Source of the DNA: VXPQ01 sp965248175
GTDB lineage: Bacteria > Bacteroidota > Rhodothermia > Rhodothermales > VXPQ01
Length of the DNA: 64,000 nt
Direction: 5' to 3'
Assembly: GCA_965248175.1 (NCBI GenBank)
Contig: OZ252093.1
Location: 2,542,001 to 2,606,000, forward strand
Positions 18,891-28,508 of this stretch are shown here, one piece after another; the stretch's first letter is position 1, and every line of letters begins with the position of its first letter. The translations under genes and the position numbers were made by a program. Below the pieces are notes generated by a model, which was not told where the DNA came from, did no database searches, and worked only from the letters and a program-made list of their open reading frames with translations.

Positions 18891-19069
18891 TGCCTCATAT
18901 TGACAATAAGCCGGGGCGCGTGGCATCGCCCTCTCCCGGTCAAGCCAAAGCAATATAGTGCACGGGGGCATCCCGGCATACGGACGGAACGGGATATGCC
19001 GCCTCCCGTTCCATGCGCACACAGCATGCAAACAGACACGCTGCCCCTTCGGACCATGCCACGGCCATC

Positions 19070-19996
19070 ATGCTCCGCCTTGACCATGTCGGTATAGCAA
19101 CGGCAGATGCCGACCGCGCACTCGAAGTGCTCCGCGATCTGCTGGGCGAATCATGCTACTTATCCGAAACGCTCGAAAGGGATGGGGTACATATCTCTTT
19201 CGTGTCGAGCGGAGCCGTACAACTCGAGCTGCTTGAAGCGCTCGACGAAACTTCGCCTGTTGCCCGCTTCCTTCGCCAGCGGGGATCCGGCCTGCATCAC
19301 CTCGCCTTTGAAGTCGAGGATATCGACGATATGCACCGGCGCGCCCGCGAGGCGGGCTACGAACCGCTCGAACCGGCGCCGCGCCTCGGCGCGGGCGGCA
19401 AAAGGATATTCTTTGTACACCCCGGGAAGACGTCAAATATCCTGATCGAGTTTTGCGCCCATGCGAAACCCTGCCTGGCGCCTGTAAAAAGTTCTCTGCC
19501 GAAAGGGATCCAACGTGTTTCCCTTGCACCCGGATCTCCGACGCAGACACCCTGTCTGTACGTAACGGCTTTGTCCCCGCCTTCCCTGGACCCGCATCAA
19601 CTTGCCCGACGTTTGACGCCGGGCAGAGTCTGTATGGCAGCGCACATCGAAACCGGCGCCGTCCCGGATATTACAGCGCTTATCAATATGCTCGGCGCTC
19701 GATCCGTTCATCTGCTTGCACAGGGCCTGTCCGCAAAAACGGTTCTTCATACGGCCAAGACCGATTCCCGCGTCCATACGGTCATACTGACGGATCCGGA
19801 CCCGGACGAATTCGAGGACCTGCAGGATCTCCCCACAAACCTGCTCCTCCTAACCGGGAACAATGAAGCAGGCCTTCGCACAGCAATGGCCCTGCGCGCT
19901 CGACACTCCGCTGTTGCGATCGCCGCGATTTCCGATCCTTGTCTGCGCATGGCCCTTATTGAACAGCATTTGGCAACGCAATCCGGCCCGGCGTAA
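19070..19996 (+). CDS. mce: Methylmalonyl-CoA epimerase with C-terminal extension
   Basis: The first about 130 of 308 residues form a glyoxalase-fold epimerase: LDHVGIATADADRAL (metal His), HISFVSSGAVQLELLE, SGLHHLAFEVEDID (metal His) and ILIEFC (metal Glu). It interconverts (S)- and (R)-methylmalonyl-CoA in propionate and odd-chain fatty acid breakdown. Known epimerases stop there (about 130-150 residues). Here about 160 more residues follow in frame, with alternating strand/helix segments loosely like a degenerate alpha/beta-hydrolase domain (SVHLLAQGLSAKTVLH). The ATG at 19070 directly precedes the fold. uvrC starts 2 bp downstream. Confidence 0.83.
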   Translation: MLRLDHVGIATADADRALEVLRDLLGESCYLSETLERDGVHISFVSSGAVQLELLEALDETSPVARFLRQRGSGLHHLAFEVEDIDDMHRRAREAGYEPLEPAPRLGAGGKRIFFVHPGKTSNILIEFCAHAKPCLAPVKSSLPKGIQRVSLAPGSPTQTPCLYVTALSPPSLDPHQLARRLTPGRVCMAAHIETGAVPDITALINMLGARSVHLLAQGLSAKTVLHTAKTDSRVHTVILTDPDPDEFEDLQDLPTNLLLLTGNNEAGLRTAMALRARHSAVAIAAISDPCLRMALIEQHLATQSGPA

Positions 19997-19998
19997 CC

Positions 19999-21861
19999 AT
20001 GAACCCGGAGCTGGAAAAGAAAATTGAGCGCCTTCCCCGACTCCCGGGCATCTACCAGCACAAGGATGCCGAGGGAAACGTGCTCTACGTAGGCAAAGCC
20101 AAAAACCTGCGTAGCCGTGTCCGCTCCTATTTCCGGGAAAGCCAGCCGCATGACGGGCGTCTGCGCATCATGATCCGAAAAGTCGAGGATGTGGAAGTTA
20201 TCGTGACGGACACGGAGGCCGAAGCGCTCATTCTCGAAAACAATCTGATCAAGCATCTCAAGCCGCGTTACAACGTCCTCTTGCGCGACGACAAGACATT
20301 TCCCTTCATTTGCATTCGAAACGAGCGATTCCCGCGCGTTTTCCCCACGCGTCGTATTGTGCGGGACGGATCGAAATACTTCGGCCCGTATACCGACGTG
20401 AAGAATATGCACCTGATGCTGCGCACCATCCGTTCGATCTTCCAGTTACGCACCTGCAATCTGAATCTTGCGCCAGAACCCATCGCCGCCGGCAAATACG
20501 ATGCCTGTCTCGAATATCACATCAAAAAATGTGCGGCTCCGTGTACGGGACAACAATCCGAAGCAGACTACAACCGAACGATCGAGCAGGTCGAAAAACT
20601 ACTGAACGGGCACACGAAAGAGTTGATCGCCCTGCTCCGCGACGAAATGGAGCGCCTCTCTGAGGAAATGTTGTTCGAGGAGGCCGCCGGATTGCGCGAT
20701 CGCATCCTCGCCCTCGAAAAATACGCCCGGAAACAGAAGGTCGTGAGTGAAGACGAAGCCGACCGGGACCTCTTTGCCATAGAGATCGACAAAAGAGAAA
20801 ATGTGGCCTGCGGCGTCGTCTTTCAAGTGCGCGAAGGCAAAGTCATCGGGCGGCGTCATACCTATATCCATCCGATCGAAGGGTTGCCCGGCAGCGCCCT
20901 GATGCAACGACTCGTCGAGGACTATTATGCGGACGCCGTCTTCTTCCCCGGGGAAGTACTGCTGAGCAGCGAGATCGCCGAACCGGAACCGGTAAAAGAA
21001 CTGTTGGCGCAACAGCGCGGCAGGAACGTACCTCTCGCCGTACCGCGCCGGGGCCCCAAGGCCAACCTGATGCGCATGGTGAGCACGAATGCAGCCATGC
21101 TCCTCGGGGAATGGAAAATACGAAAGATGAAACGCGGCGAGGATCGTATTCCGCATGCCGTACGATCACTGGAGGAAGATTTGCGACTGGAAATATTGCC
21201 CCGGCGCATCGAATGCTTCGATATTTCGCACCTTGCCGGTACAGGCACGGTGGCTTCCTGTGTGGTTTTTCGTGATGGGCGTCCCCGCAAAAGCGAATAC
21301 CGCCACTACAATATCCGTTCCACCACGTCCGGAAAACCCGACGACTATCAGAGCATGCGTGAGGTCGTAACGCGCCGATACGCAAACCGGGAAGACATCG
21401 ACTGGCCCGACCTTGTTGTCATTGATGGAGGAAAAGGACAGCTTTCGGCGGCCGCCGACGCGCTCCGGACAATCGGAGCCTACGGCAGGTTTCCGCTCAT
21501 CGGTCTCGCCAAACGACTCGAAGAGGTGTTCTTTCCAGGCGATTCCGCACCGCTGCACATTCCGAAAGCCAGTACGTCGCTTCAGCTCTTGCAACGCATC
21601 CGTAACGAGGCGCACCGCTTTGCCGTCACCTTCCAGCGCACCCAGCGGAAGAAGCGCACACTGCACACCTCCCTGCGAGAGATAGACGGCGTCGGCGAAA
21701 AGACAGCGCAGAAACTGATCCGGCGCTTCGGATCCGTCAAGCGAGTCGAAGCCGCCGGCGAAGAAGCCCTGCGCGAAGCCGTCGGCGCGGCAACCGCACG
21801 CAAGATCGCCGCCTTTTTCGAGGCCAAACGAGGGGATGCAACTTCGCAACGCTCTGCGTAA
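19999..21861 (+). CDS. uvrC: Excinuclease ABC subunit C
   Basis: 620 residues, a normal UvrC length. The GIY-YIG nuclease domain opens the protein (LPGIYQHKD, VLYVGKAKNLRSRV). A Cys region (CLEYHIKKCAAPCTG) follows, then the UVR helix pair (LIALLRDEMERLSEEM). The RNase H-like 5' nuclease domain begins near 390 (RIECFDISHLAGTGTVASCVVF) and contains VVIDGGKGQL. The helix-hairpin-helix end reads IDGVGEKTAQKLIRRFGSV. It makes both incisions in nucleotide excision repair with UvrAB. Start ATG is 2 bp after mce. Confidence 0.97.
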   Translation: MNPELEKKIERLPRLPGIYQHKDAEGNVLYVGKAKNLRSRVRSYFRESQPHDGRLRIMIRKVEDVEVIVTDTEAEALILENNLIKHLKPRYNVLLRDDKTFPFICIRNERFPRVFPTRRIVRDGSKYFGPYTDVKNMHLMLRTIRSIFQLRTCNLNLAPEPIAAGKYDACLEYHIKKCAAPCTGQQSEADYNRTIEQVEKLLNGHTKELIALLRDEMERLSEEMLFEEAAGLRDRILALEKYARKQKVVSEDEADRDLFAIEIDKRENVACGVVFQVREGKVIGRRHTYIHPIEGLPGSALMQRLVEDYYADAVFFPGEVLLSSEIAEPEPVKELLAQQRGRNVPLAVPRRGPKANLMRMVSTNAAMLLGEWKIRKMKRGEDRIPHAVRSLEEDLRLEILPRRIECFDISHLAGTGTVASCVVFRDGRPRKSEYRHYNIRSTTSGKPDDYQSMREVVTRRYANREDIDWPDLVVIDGGKGQLSAAADALRTIGAYGRFPLIGLAKRLEEVFFPGDSAPLHIPKASTSLQLLQRIRNEAHRFAVTFQRTQRKKRTLHTSLREIDGVGEKTAQKLIRRFGSVKRVEAAGEEALREAVGAATARKIAAFFEAKRGDATSQRSA

Positions 21862-21920
21862 GTTATGGACCGGCTCCCCGGTGCGCCGCCGAACAAACGT
21901 TCATCACGTCTCGCTGCGAC

Positions 21921-22931
21921 ATGCTCAACTACATATGGGCCGGCCTGATTATCGCCGCCCTCGCATTCGCTATCGTTTCCGACCTGCGAGACGCTGCAAG
22001 CGACCGGTTCCGAAATGACGCCTCGCTACCGGTCGTCCTGGAGTATCCCGAGGGATACCAGGACGAGGCACGCCGCGTCCCGGTGCATATCCGGATCGAT
22101 GCGGAAACGTACCGCTCATTTTACAGCGTCGCGGCCGCCCCCGATTCCGTCTATGAGGGCCATATCGTCCGTACGCAAGCCGGCGCCCGCCTTTTTTTCG
22201 CCGATGACGCATCGCTGCCGGAACCGCTTCTCCGCATCCGGGACTTTTCCGGGGGCGATGCCCTGCAAGGGACACTGGACAAGGAAAACGTGTCGAGCGA
22301 TACGCTCCCTATGGCGCCTGTCGCCACCACTGCGGTCCGGTTCGAGCCTGTGCGTTTCCCACACCTGCAGGACATTGCCCAGGCCGCTTTCGATTTTGCA
22401 AACACCGCCGTGCAGATTGCGATCAGCCTCATCGGAGTGCTTGCGCTTTTTCTCGGATTGCTCAAAATTGCCGAGGCCGGGGGGCTCATTCGCCAGATGT
22501 CCCGTGTCGTCGAACCTCTCTTGCGCCCGCTCTTTCCCGGTATTCCCAAAGGGCATCCGGCCTTTGCGATGATCGTACTGAACCTCTCCGCCAACGTACT
22601 GGGCCTCGGCAACGCCGCCACACCACTCGGTATCAAGGCTATGGAGGAATTGCAAACGCTGAATCCCGTCAAGGATACGGCCACAAATCCCATGGTCATG
22701 CTGCTTGCGATGAACACGGCCAGCGTGCAGCTGGTCCCGCCGGCGCTACTTGTGGCCGTCATAGGGCTTCAGGTAAACGCACTGATCTTCCCCATCATCA
22801 TTGTCACCGGCGCCTCACTCATCGTTGCCATCGGAACCACCTGGTTCCTTGAACGCACGCCGCTCTGGAAACGAAGCGACCCGAACGCCGATCCTGGCGA
22901 CGATACCGAAACCGGGGAGGCGCCGCAATGA
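21921..22931 (+). CDS. Nucleoside-recognition (Gate) domain membrane protein, SpmA-like
   Basis: 336 residues. One membrane helix at the start (residues 2-20), then about 115 hydrophilic residues that look extracytoplasmic, then a multi-helix Gate domain (from about 165). The Gate domain holds LGLLKIAEAGGLI, NLSANVLGLGNAATPLGIKAMEELQ and NTASVQLVPPALLVAV, which match the SpmA half of SpmA/SpmB proteins. The family is known from spore maturation in Bacillus but is common in non-sporulating Bacteroidota, where its substrate is unknown. The long insert after helix 1 is unusual. The stop overlaps the next gene by 4 bp. Confidence 0.82.
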   Translation: MLNYIWAGLIIAALAFAIVSDLRDAASDRFRNDASLPVVLEYPEGYQDEARRVPVHIRIDAETYRSFYSVAAAPDSVYEGHIVRTQAGARLFFADDASLPEPLLRIRDFSGGDALQGTLDKENVSSDTLPMAPVATTAVRFEPVRFPHLQDIAQAAFDFANTAVQIAISLIGVLALFLGLLKIAEAGGLIRQMSRVVEPLLRPLFPGIPKGHPAFAMIVLNLSANVLGLGNAATPLGIKAMEELQTLNPVKDTATNPMVMLLAMNTASVQLVPPALLVAVIGLQVNALIFPIIIVTGASLIVAIGTTWFLERTPLWKRSDPNADPGDDTETGEAPQ

Positions 22932-23476
22932 CCTGGTTCCGCCACTTCATTGATTATTTCTCCATCTTTGTGCTGCCGCTCATGATCGTGGGGTTGCCGA
23001 TCTACGGCCTCATCCGGGGCGTGAAGGTCTATGAGGAATTCGTGGAGGGCGCCAAAGAAGGATTCCGGGTGGCCGTCATGATCATTCCCTATCTCGTCGC
23101 GATTCTCTTCGCCATCGGCATGTTCCGGGCCTCCGGCGCTATGGATTTTCTTGTGGAGACCCTTGAGCCGGTGCTCGGAGCGCTGGGTTTCCCCCCCGAA
23201 ATGCTTCCCATGGCGATCATCCGTCCCCTGACCGGATCCGGTTCCGCCGCCGTCGTAGCCGAAATGGTCACCGTATTCGGCGAGGATTCGATTCTGGTCA
23301 AGATGGCGGGCGTCATGTTCGGCTCCACCGAAACCACGTTCTACATCATCGCCGTGTATTTCGGGGCCGTCAATGTCAAGAAAACCCGCCACGCCGTACC
23401 CGCCGGGCTGACCGCTGACATTTTCGCCATGATCTTCGCAGTCTACCTGGTGCAGTGGCTCTTCGGCAGTGCGTGA
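22928..23476 (+). CDS. Nucleoside-recognition (Gate) domain membrane protein, SpmB-like
   Basis: 182 residues with a Gate domain. LPLMIVGLPIYGLIRGVKVYEEFVEGAKEGF is the typical start of the SpmB half, and PLTGSGSAAVVAEMV and MFGSTETTFYIIAVYFGAVN match its end. Translation is probably coupled to the SpmA-like gene through the ATGA overlap. The two likely form one heteromeric membrane complex; function not established here. Confidence 0.85.
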   Translation: MTWFRHFIDYFSIFVLPLMIVGLPIYGLIRGVKVYEEFVEGAKEGFRVAVMIIPYLVAILFAIGMFRASGAMDFLVETLEPVLGALGFPPEMLPMAIIRPLTGSGSAAVVAEMVTVFGEDSILVKMAGVMFGSTETTFYIIAVYFGAVNVKKTRHAVPAGLTADIFAMIFAVYLVQWLFGSA

Positions 23477-23485
23477 GCGGCGCCT

Positions 23486-24586
23486 TCAGCCTTCCCCTGC
23501 CACGACCTGTTCCAGCGCCGCGGACAACGTACGCAGTTGCATCCGAAGCGCCGCTGCGAGCGGCAGTGTACGAATGTCCAACTGCTCCATCTCCTCGTCG
23601 ATATGCCCGCCCTGCGCAATCCGAAGACGAAGTTTTGCAATGATCTGTTGGGATCCGGTCGCAGACGACATCCCCCGAACCAGAAAAAGAGGCAGTTCCG
23701 TGACGTAGCACAAGGGATCGCCGCCGAGACCCCGTACGTATTCCATAGAACTGCTTCGAAAAAGCGCCGCCGTTTCCTTATCGTCTCGCGCTTCGAAAAA
23801 CGCCCGCATAGCACTTCCTTCCGGCGTCGTCCAGAAACCGGGGCCGAGATAGAAAAATCCTTTCTCCCCTTGCCGGTTGCGATCATAGAGTGACAGGTCC
23901 TCGACCTGAGCGGCCTGCCGAAAACGTTCCTGCAAGAGAGCCGCACGGTACCCCCAATGTTTTTCGATGAGCAGAAGCGCTCCGGCGCTAATACCCATCC
24001 CGTGCAAACTCCCGTGCAACACGAAGGGGCCGTGTTTCTGAAGCCACGCAGCGACCGCTCTGTTCTCCGGGCGCATATCCGGAAAACCGAACTCTATGTC
24101 GCGCCCTGGAGGCTCCCGTACCGCATGGCGCAAATATGCCGTCACAATGCCCCCCGCATGATCTCCCGGGGCCAGTGTCTCTGATCGGCCCCAGCCCTGC
24201 CGCCATGTGCGATTTCGGAACGCTCCGTCGGGATTTGTTTGCGGAATGATAAAGAATCGGAAGGCATCCAGTAGCGCACTGCACTCGTCCGGATGATTCA
24301 GCACACCCGTTACGAACCGCCTCAGAAAGTCCGGACCCACCGGCTCGTCGGCATGATTGCCTGCGAGCAAACTGACATGCCGGTTTCCTCTTCCCAGCAC
24401 GACTCCGTCGATCGGGCGGCCTTCCTCGCTCTCGCCTATGCGAACCCAATGCGCCGTGCCCGGATAAGCCGCCGCCATGCGCCGTATCCGCTCCGCGGCA
24501 TCGTCAGGTTCAAGAAACTGCTCCGCATCCGCCGAAACAGGAAGGTCGTTCAGGGCATCCAGCGAAACCCTCAATGCATCGGACAT
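23486..24586 (-). CDS. M14-family zinc carboxypeptidase
   Basis: 366 residues with no evident signal peptide. Zinc ligands fit the HxxE pattern in AGNHADEPVG (near 77-80), with the third His likely in LHGSLHGMG. The substrate-binding NPDGAFRNRTW and the likely catalytic Glu in CYVTELPLFL are present. It would remove C-terminal residues from peptides or cleave a peptidoglycan-type peptide; the target is unknown. It converges with the SpmB-like gene (9-bp gap) and has the histone H1-like gene just upstream on the same strand. Confidence 0.85.
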   Translation of the reverse strand: MSDALRVSLDALNDLPVSADAEQFLEPDDAAERIRRMAAAYPGTAHWVRIGESEEGRPIDGVVLGRGNRHVSLLAGNHADEPVGPDFLRRFVTGVLNHPDECSALLDAFRFFIIPQTNPDGAFRNRTWRQGWGRSETLAPGDHAGGIVTAYLRHAVREPPGRDIEFGFPDMRPENRAVAAWLQKHGPFVLHGSLHGMGISAGALLLIEKHWGYRAALLQERFRQAAQVEDLSLYDRNRQGEKGFFYLGPGFWTTPEGSAMRAFFEARDDKETAALFRSSSMEYVRGLGGDPLCYVTELPLFLVRGMSSATGSQQIIAKLRLRIAQGGHIDEEMEQLDIRTLPLAAALRMQLRTLSAALEQVVAGEG

Positions 24587-24602
24587 ACTGGTCTCTCCGG
24601 AA

Positions 24603-24779
24603 TTATCTGCGGCTCTTTCGCTCCTGGATATCCATGCGGATGTCCTGCGCCAGACGCTTCAGCGCCTGCATCCCCTTGCGCACGCGTATCCCCGCGGTCT
24701 TGTTGCCTTTCTCATAGAACCTGGCAAAATCGCTCTCGAGGCTGTTCAGTAATTCCTGTAATTCTGAAAATCGGTTCAT
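24603..24779 (-). CDS. Histone H1-like small DNA-binding protein
   Basis: A 58-residue, Lys/Arg-rich, helical protein starting MNRFSELQELLNSLESDF and continuing FYEKGNKTAG and RVRKGMQALKRLAQDIR. This is the compact core of bacterial histone H1-like proteins (Hc1-type), which in Bacteroidota occur as lone small proteins without the long Lys/Ala/Pro tail. It probably binds DNA as a nucleoid protein. A GAGGTG ribosome-binding site sits about 7 bases before the ATG. It lies 16 bp upstream of the carboxypeptidase gene. Confidence 0.85.
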   Translation of the reverse strand: MNRFSELQELLNSLESDFARFYEKGNKTAGIRVRKGMQALKRLAQDIRMDIQERKSRR

Positions 24780-24989
24780 ATCGACACCTCATGGGGACGC
24801 AAATCATGAGAAAAGTAATCGTACCGCCTCCGGGTGTCAAGAGAGACCTGCAAAGGTCCAACTACGGCATGCCCGCTTGCCCGCCCCCACGGAAACTCCG
24901 GGAATATCCCGCGTATTTATCCACATGCCTTGAAGACGACGTTCCCGATGCGTTCTTTCAAATCGGCGTCAAGGCCCAGCAAACATCCC

Positions 24990-27900
24990 ATGTGCGATTT
25001 CAACCACCTGCATTGCCATACCAGGTTCTCGTTACTCGACGGGGCCGCCAATATCAAACTCCTCGCTAAAAAAGCGAAGGAACTGGGGATGGCGGGCGTG
25101 GCCATTACCGATCACGGCAATCTCTACGGGGTGCCGGAATTTTACGAAAAAGTCCAGGAAGCCGGCGTAAAGCCCATCATCGGATGCGAGTTCTACCTTA
25201 CGCCCTCCGGTATGCAGGACCGGACCGACAGAACACGCTACCATCAGGTGCTCCTTGCGAAAAACAAGCAAGGCTACCGGAATCTGACCAAACTCTCCTC
25301 CCTCTCCTTTACGCACGGTCATTATTACAAACCGCGTATCGACAAGGAAACGCTGCGCACGTACAGCGAGGGACTCATCGCCACGACGTGCTGCCTCCAG
25401 GGAGAGGTTCCGCACGCAATCCTCGCACACGGTGAAGAAAAGGCGCGCGCCGTCTTCGAGGAATGGTTCGACATCTTCGGGGAAGATTATTACATCGAGA
25501 TCCAGGATCACGGTCTCGAGAAGCAAAAACGCTGCAATGCCGTCCTGTTGCGCTGGGCAAAGGAATACGGCGTACCCGCCGTCGCCACAAACGACGTGCA
25601 CTATATCGGGCAGGAAGACGCCGAAGCGCAGGATGTACTCCTGTGTCTCCAGACGAGAAAAGACTTCCTCGACCCGGACCGGCTGCGCTTCGACAACAAT
25701 CAGTTCTTCTTCAAGTCCGCCGGGGAAATGCGCGCTGCGCTCAAAGATCTCGACCCGATCACGCGCGATGCAGCGCTCGATACCACGCGCGAGATCGTGG
25801 ACAAGTGCACGGTAGAGCTGCCGAAAATCGAGATGCTCATGCCGTCCTATCCCATCCCCGCCGAATTCAAGGGCGACATGGACGCCTGCCTGCGCAGCAT
25901 CGTCATGGAGCGGGCCAGGGAGCGGTATCCGGAAATCCGTCAGGATATTGCCGAGCGGCTCAATTATGAACTCGGGATCATCCGGGACATGGGGTTTGCC
26001 GGCTACTTCCTTATCGTGCAGGATATTACGACCGCCGCCCGAAAACTCGGAGTGCACGTAGGCCCGGGCCGGGGATCGGCGGCGGGAAGCGCCGTGGCGT
26101 ATTGCCTTGGCATTACGAATATCGACCCCTTCAAGTACGACCTTATCTTCGAGCGTTTTCTGAATCCGGAACGCATCTCGATGCCGGATATCGACATCGA
26201 TTTTGACGACCGGGGCCGATCGCGGGTGATCGATTACATTGTGGAGCAATACGGCCGCGAAAATGTGTGCCAGATCGTCACGTTTGGCCATATGGGAGCG
26301 CGCTCGGTAATCCGGGATGTCGCCCGCGTCCTCGATATTCCCCTGAACGAGGCCGACCGGATTGCAAAGATGATCCCGGAAGCGGTAGGCATGACGCTCG
26401 AAAAAGCCTGTAAAGAGGCCTCGGACTTCCGTGCGCTCAAACAACACGAGGATGCAAAAATCCGCAACCTGATGCATTATGCGGAGGTGCTGGAAGGTTC
26501 GCCCCGCCATACGGGCGTGCATGCCGCCGGCGTCATCATTGCACCCGGGGATGTGAGCGAGTACGTGCCTATAGCGGTATCCCGCAATAGTCAAAAGGAA
26601 GAAATCGTCACGACGCAGTACGACGGTAGCCGGGTCGAGCATTTCGGACTCCTGAAAATGGACATCCTTGGCCTCAAAACGCTCACCATCCTGAACGACG
26701 CGCTGCAAATCATCGAAGAAGAGTACGGCGAAAGCATCCGGCTGGAGGGTATTCCGCTGGAGGATCAGAAAACCTTCGAACTGTTTCAGCGAGGCGACAC
26801 CGCCGCTATTTTCCAGTTTGAATCCTCCGGCATGAGAGAATGGCTGCGCAGCTTGAAGCCAACCCGGCTGGAGGACATCATTGCCATGAACGCGCTCTAC
26901 CGGCCGGGCCCGATAGATATCATTCCGAGCTACATCGCACGTAAACACGGTAAGGAAACCGTCGAGTATCCACATCCGATGCTCGAACCCGTTCTGAAGC
27001 CCACCTACGGCCTGTTCGTATATCAGGAACAGGTAATGCAGATAGCGCAGGTAATGGGTGGGTATTCGCTCGGCGGCGCAGATATCCTGCGGCGCGCCAT
27101 GGGTAAAAAGAAGCGGGCGGAGATGGACAAGCAGCGCAGCATTTTCGTCGAGGGTGCGGTAGCACGAGACGTCGAGGAAAAAACCGCCCACGCAGTGTTC
27201 GATATAATGGCGAAATTTGGAGAATATGGCTTCAACAAAAGCCATAGCGCGGCCTATTCCGTCCTGGCCTATCAGGCTGCCTGGATCAAGGCGCATTACC
27301 CCGCTGCCTTCATGGCCGCCGTCATGACCAGCGAGCAGAACGACACGAAGAGGCTGTCGAGCATGCTGCAGGAAGTCAAGCACATGGGCCTGGATATCCT
27401 GCCTCCATCCATCCACCGCAGCCGCAAACATTTTACGGTGTCCGGGGGCAGTATTTGCTTTGGGCTCGGGGCCATCAAGGGCGTGGGTTCCACCGCCATC
27501 GACCATATCGTGGAGATGCGCGAGGAACACGGCCCTTTTCAGGGTTTCTTCGGGATGGTGCGGGAACTGGACCCGCATATCGTGAACAAAAAGGCGCTGG
27601 AAAGCCTCGTGCGGGCCGGCGCCCTCGACGAGCTCGAAGGACATCGCGCCCAACTGTTCGAAGCTATTGACCTTGCCGTCCGGTATGCGAAACAGGTGCA
27701 TGGAGACCGCGCGGCCGGGCAAAGTAACCTGTTCGGAACGGACACCGGAAACGAAACCCAGACGCCGCTCCTTCCCGCCGTAGAGCGATGGAAACGCTTC
27801 AGGATTCTGAAGGAAGAACGAGAATTGCTGGGATTTTATGTATCCGGGCATCCGCTCGAGGAATTCGCACCGGAAGCACGAGCTTTCGCGACCGCAAGCC

Positions 27901-28508
27901 TGGGCCATATCAGCGAAGAAGACCTGGTGCAGAACAGCAAGCGCGATCATGCCGGGCGAAACGGCTTCGCACGCCACGACGCCCGGCGCCATACGTTCTT
28001 CGGCATCGTCACCAGCGTGCAACGGCGCACGAACAAGTCCGGCAAACCGTTCGGATTCGCTACCATCGAGGACTTTACCGGGCAGGGCGAAGTCATATGC
28101 TTTTCCGATGTCTATGACAAAGCGCAGAATTATCTGGACCCCGACGAAATCGTGATGGTCACCGGCGAACCCGAACTCCGGGGTGGCAAAGTCAAGATCA
28201 TTGCCCGTGACGTGTTACCCATGTGGAAAGTGCGCGCCACGATGGTAAAGGCCATCGTGCTGCGCATCGAAAGCGACCGTGTCCGGCAGGAAACCATCGG
28301 CGCCTTGCGAGAACTATGCGAACAGAATCGGGGAAAATGCGGGTTGTATTTCGACATACAGGCCGACGATCTTCCCGGTAAGACACAGCGTATACACAGC
28401 CGCTCATACGTAGTCGATCCTACCCCCGAACTGATGAATGGCATGGCGCGGCTTATCGGCGGCGCCAACGTGGCGGTGGAAGGTCGAAACGGGCACGCAA
28501 GAACATGA
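24990..28508 (+). CDS. dnaE: DNA polymerase III subunit alpha
   Basis: About 1172 residues, the DnaE size. The PHP domain starts at once (FNHLHCHTRFSLLDG, ITDHGNLYG). The palm region holds VGPGRGSAAGSAVAYCLGI and the catalytic aspartates in PDIDIDFDDRGR. GFNKSHSAAYSVLAYQ and the C-terminal OB-fold (HTFFGIVTSVQRR) follow. It is the replicative polymerase subunit. The ATG at 24990 gives the conserved MCDFNHLHCHT start; an upstream in-frame ATG at 24834 adds 52 residues unlike the family. The stop overlaps the next gene by 4 bp. Confidence 0.97.
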   Translation: MCDFNHLHCHTRFSLLDGAANIKLLAKKAKELGMAGVAITDHGNLYGVPEFYEKVQEAGVKPIIGCEFYLTPSGMQDRTDRTRYHQVLLAKNKQGYRNLTKLSSLSFTHGHYYKPRIDKETLRTYSEGLIATTCCLQGEVPHAILAHGEEKARAVFEEWFDIFGEDYYIEIQDHGLEKQKRCNAVLLRWAKEYGVPAVATNDVHYIGQEDAEAQDVLLCLQTRKDFLDPDRLRFDNNQFFFKSAGEMRAALKDLDPITRDAALDTTREIVDKCTVELPKIEMLMPSYPIPAEFKGDMDACLRSIVMERARERYPEIRQDIAERLNYELGIIRDMGFAGYFLIVQDITTAARKLGVHVGPGRGSAAGSAVAYCLGITNIDPFKYDLIFERFLNPERISMPDIDIDFDDRGRSRVIDYIVEQYGRENVCQIVTFGHMGARSVIRDVARVLDIPLNEADRIAKMIPEAVGMTLEKACKEASDFRALKQHEDAKIRNLMHYAEVLEGSPRHTGVHAAGVIIAPGDVSEYVPIAVSRNSQKEEIVTTQYDGSRVEHFGLLKMDILGLKTLTILNDALQIIEEEYGESIRLEGIPLEDQKTFELFQRGDTAAIFQFESSGMREWLRSLKPTRLEDIIAMNALYRPGPIDIIPSYIARKHGKETVEYPHPMLEPVLKPTYGLFVYQEQVMQIAQVMGGYSLGGADILRRAMGKKKRAEMDKQRSIFVEGAVARDVEEKTAHAVFDIMAKFGEYGFNKSHSAAYSVLAYQAAWIKAHYPAAFMAAVMTSEQNDTKRLSSMLQEVKHMGLDILPPSIHRSRKHFTVSGGSICFGLGAIKGVGSTAIDHIVEMREEHGPFQGFFGMVRELDPHIVNKKALESLVRAGALDELEGHRAQLFEAIDLAVRYAKQVHGDRAAGQSNLFGTDTGNETQTPLLPAVERWKRFRILKEERELLGFYVSGHPLEEFAPEARAFATASLGHISEEDLVQNSKRDHAGRNGFARHDARRHTFFGIVTSVQRRTNKSGKPFGFATIEDFTGQGEVICFSDVYDKAQNYLDPDEIVMVTGEPELRGGKVKIIARDVLPMWKVRATMVKAIVLRIESDRVRQETIGALRELCEQNRGKCGLYFDIQADDLPGKTQRIHSRSYVVDPTPELMNGMARLIGGANVAVEGRNGHART

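Noticed and set aside
25032..28022. A 996-codon open frame on the minus strand
   Set aside because: It lies fully antisense to dnaE, has no recognisable domain, and long antisense frames are common in GC-rich genes.
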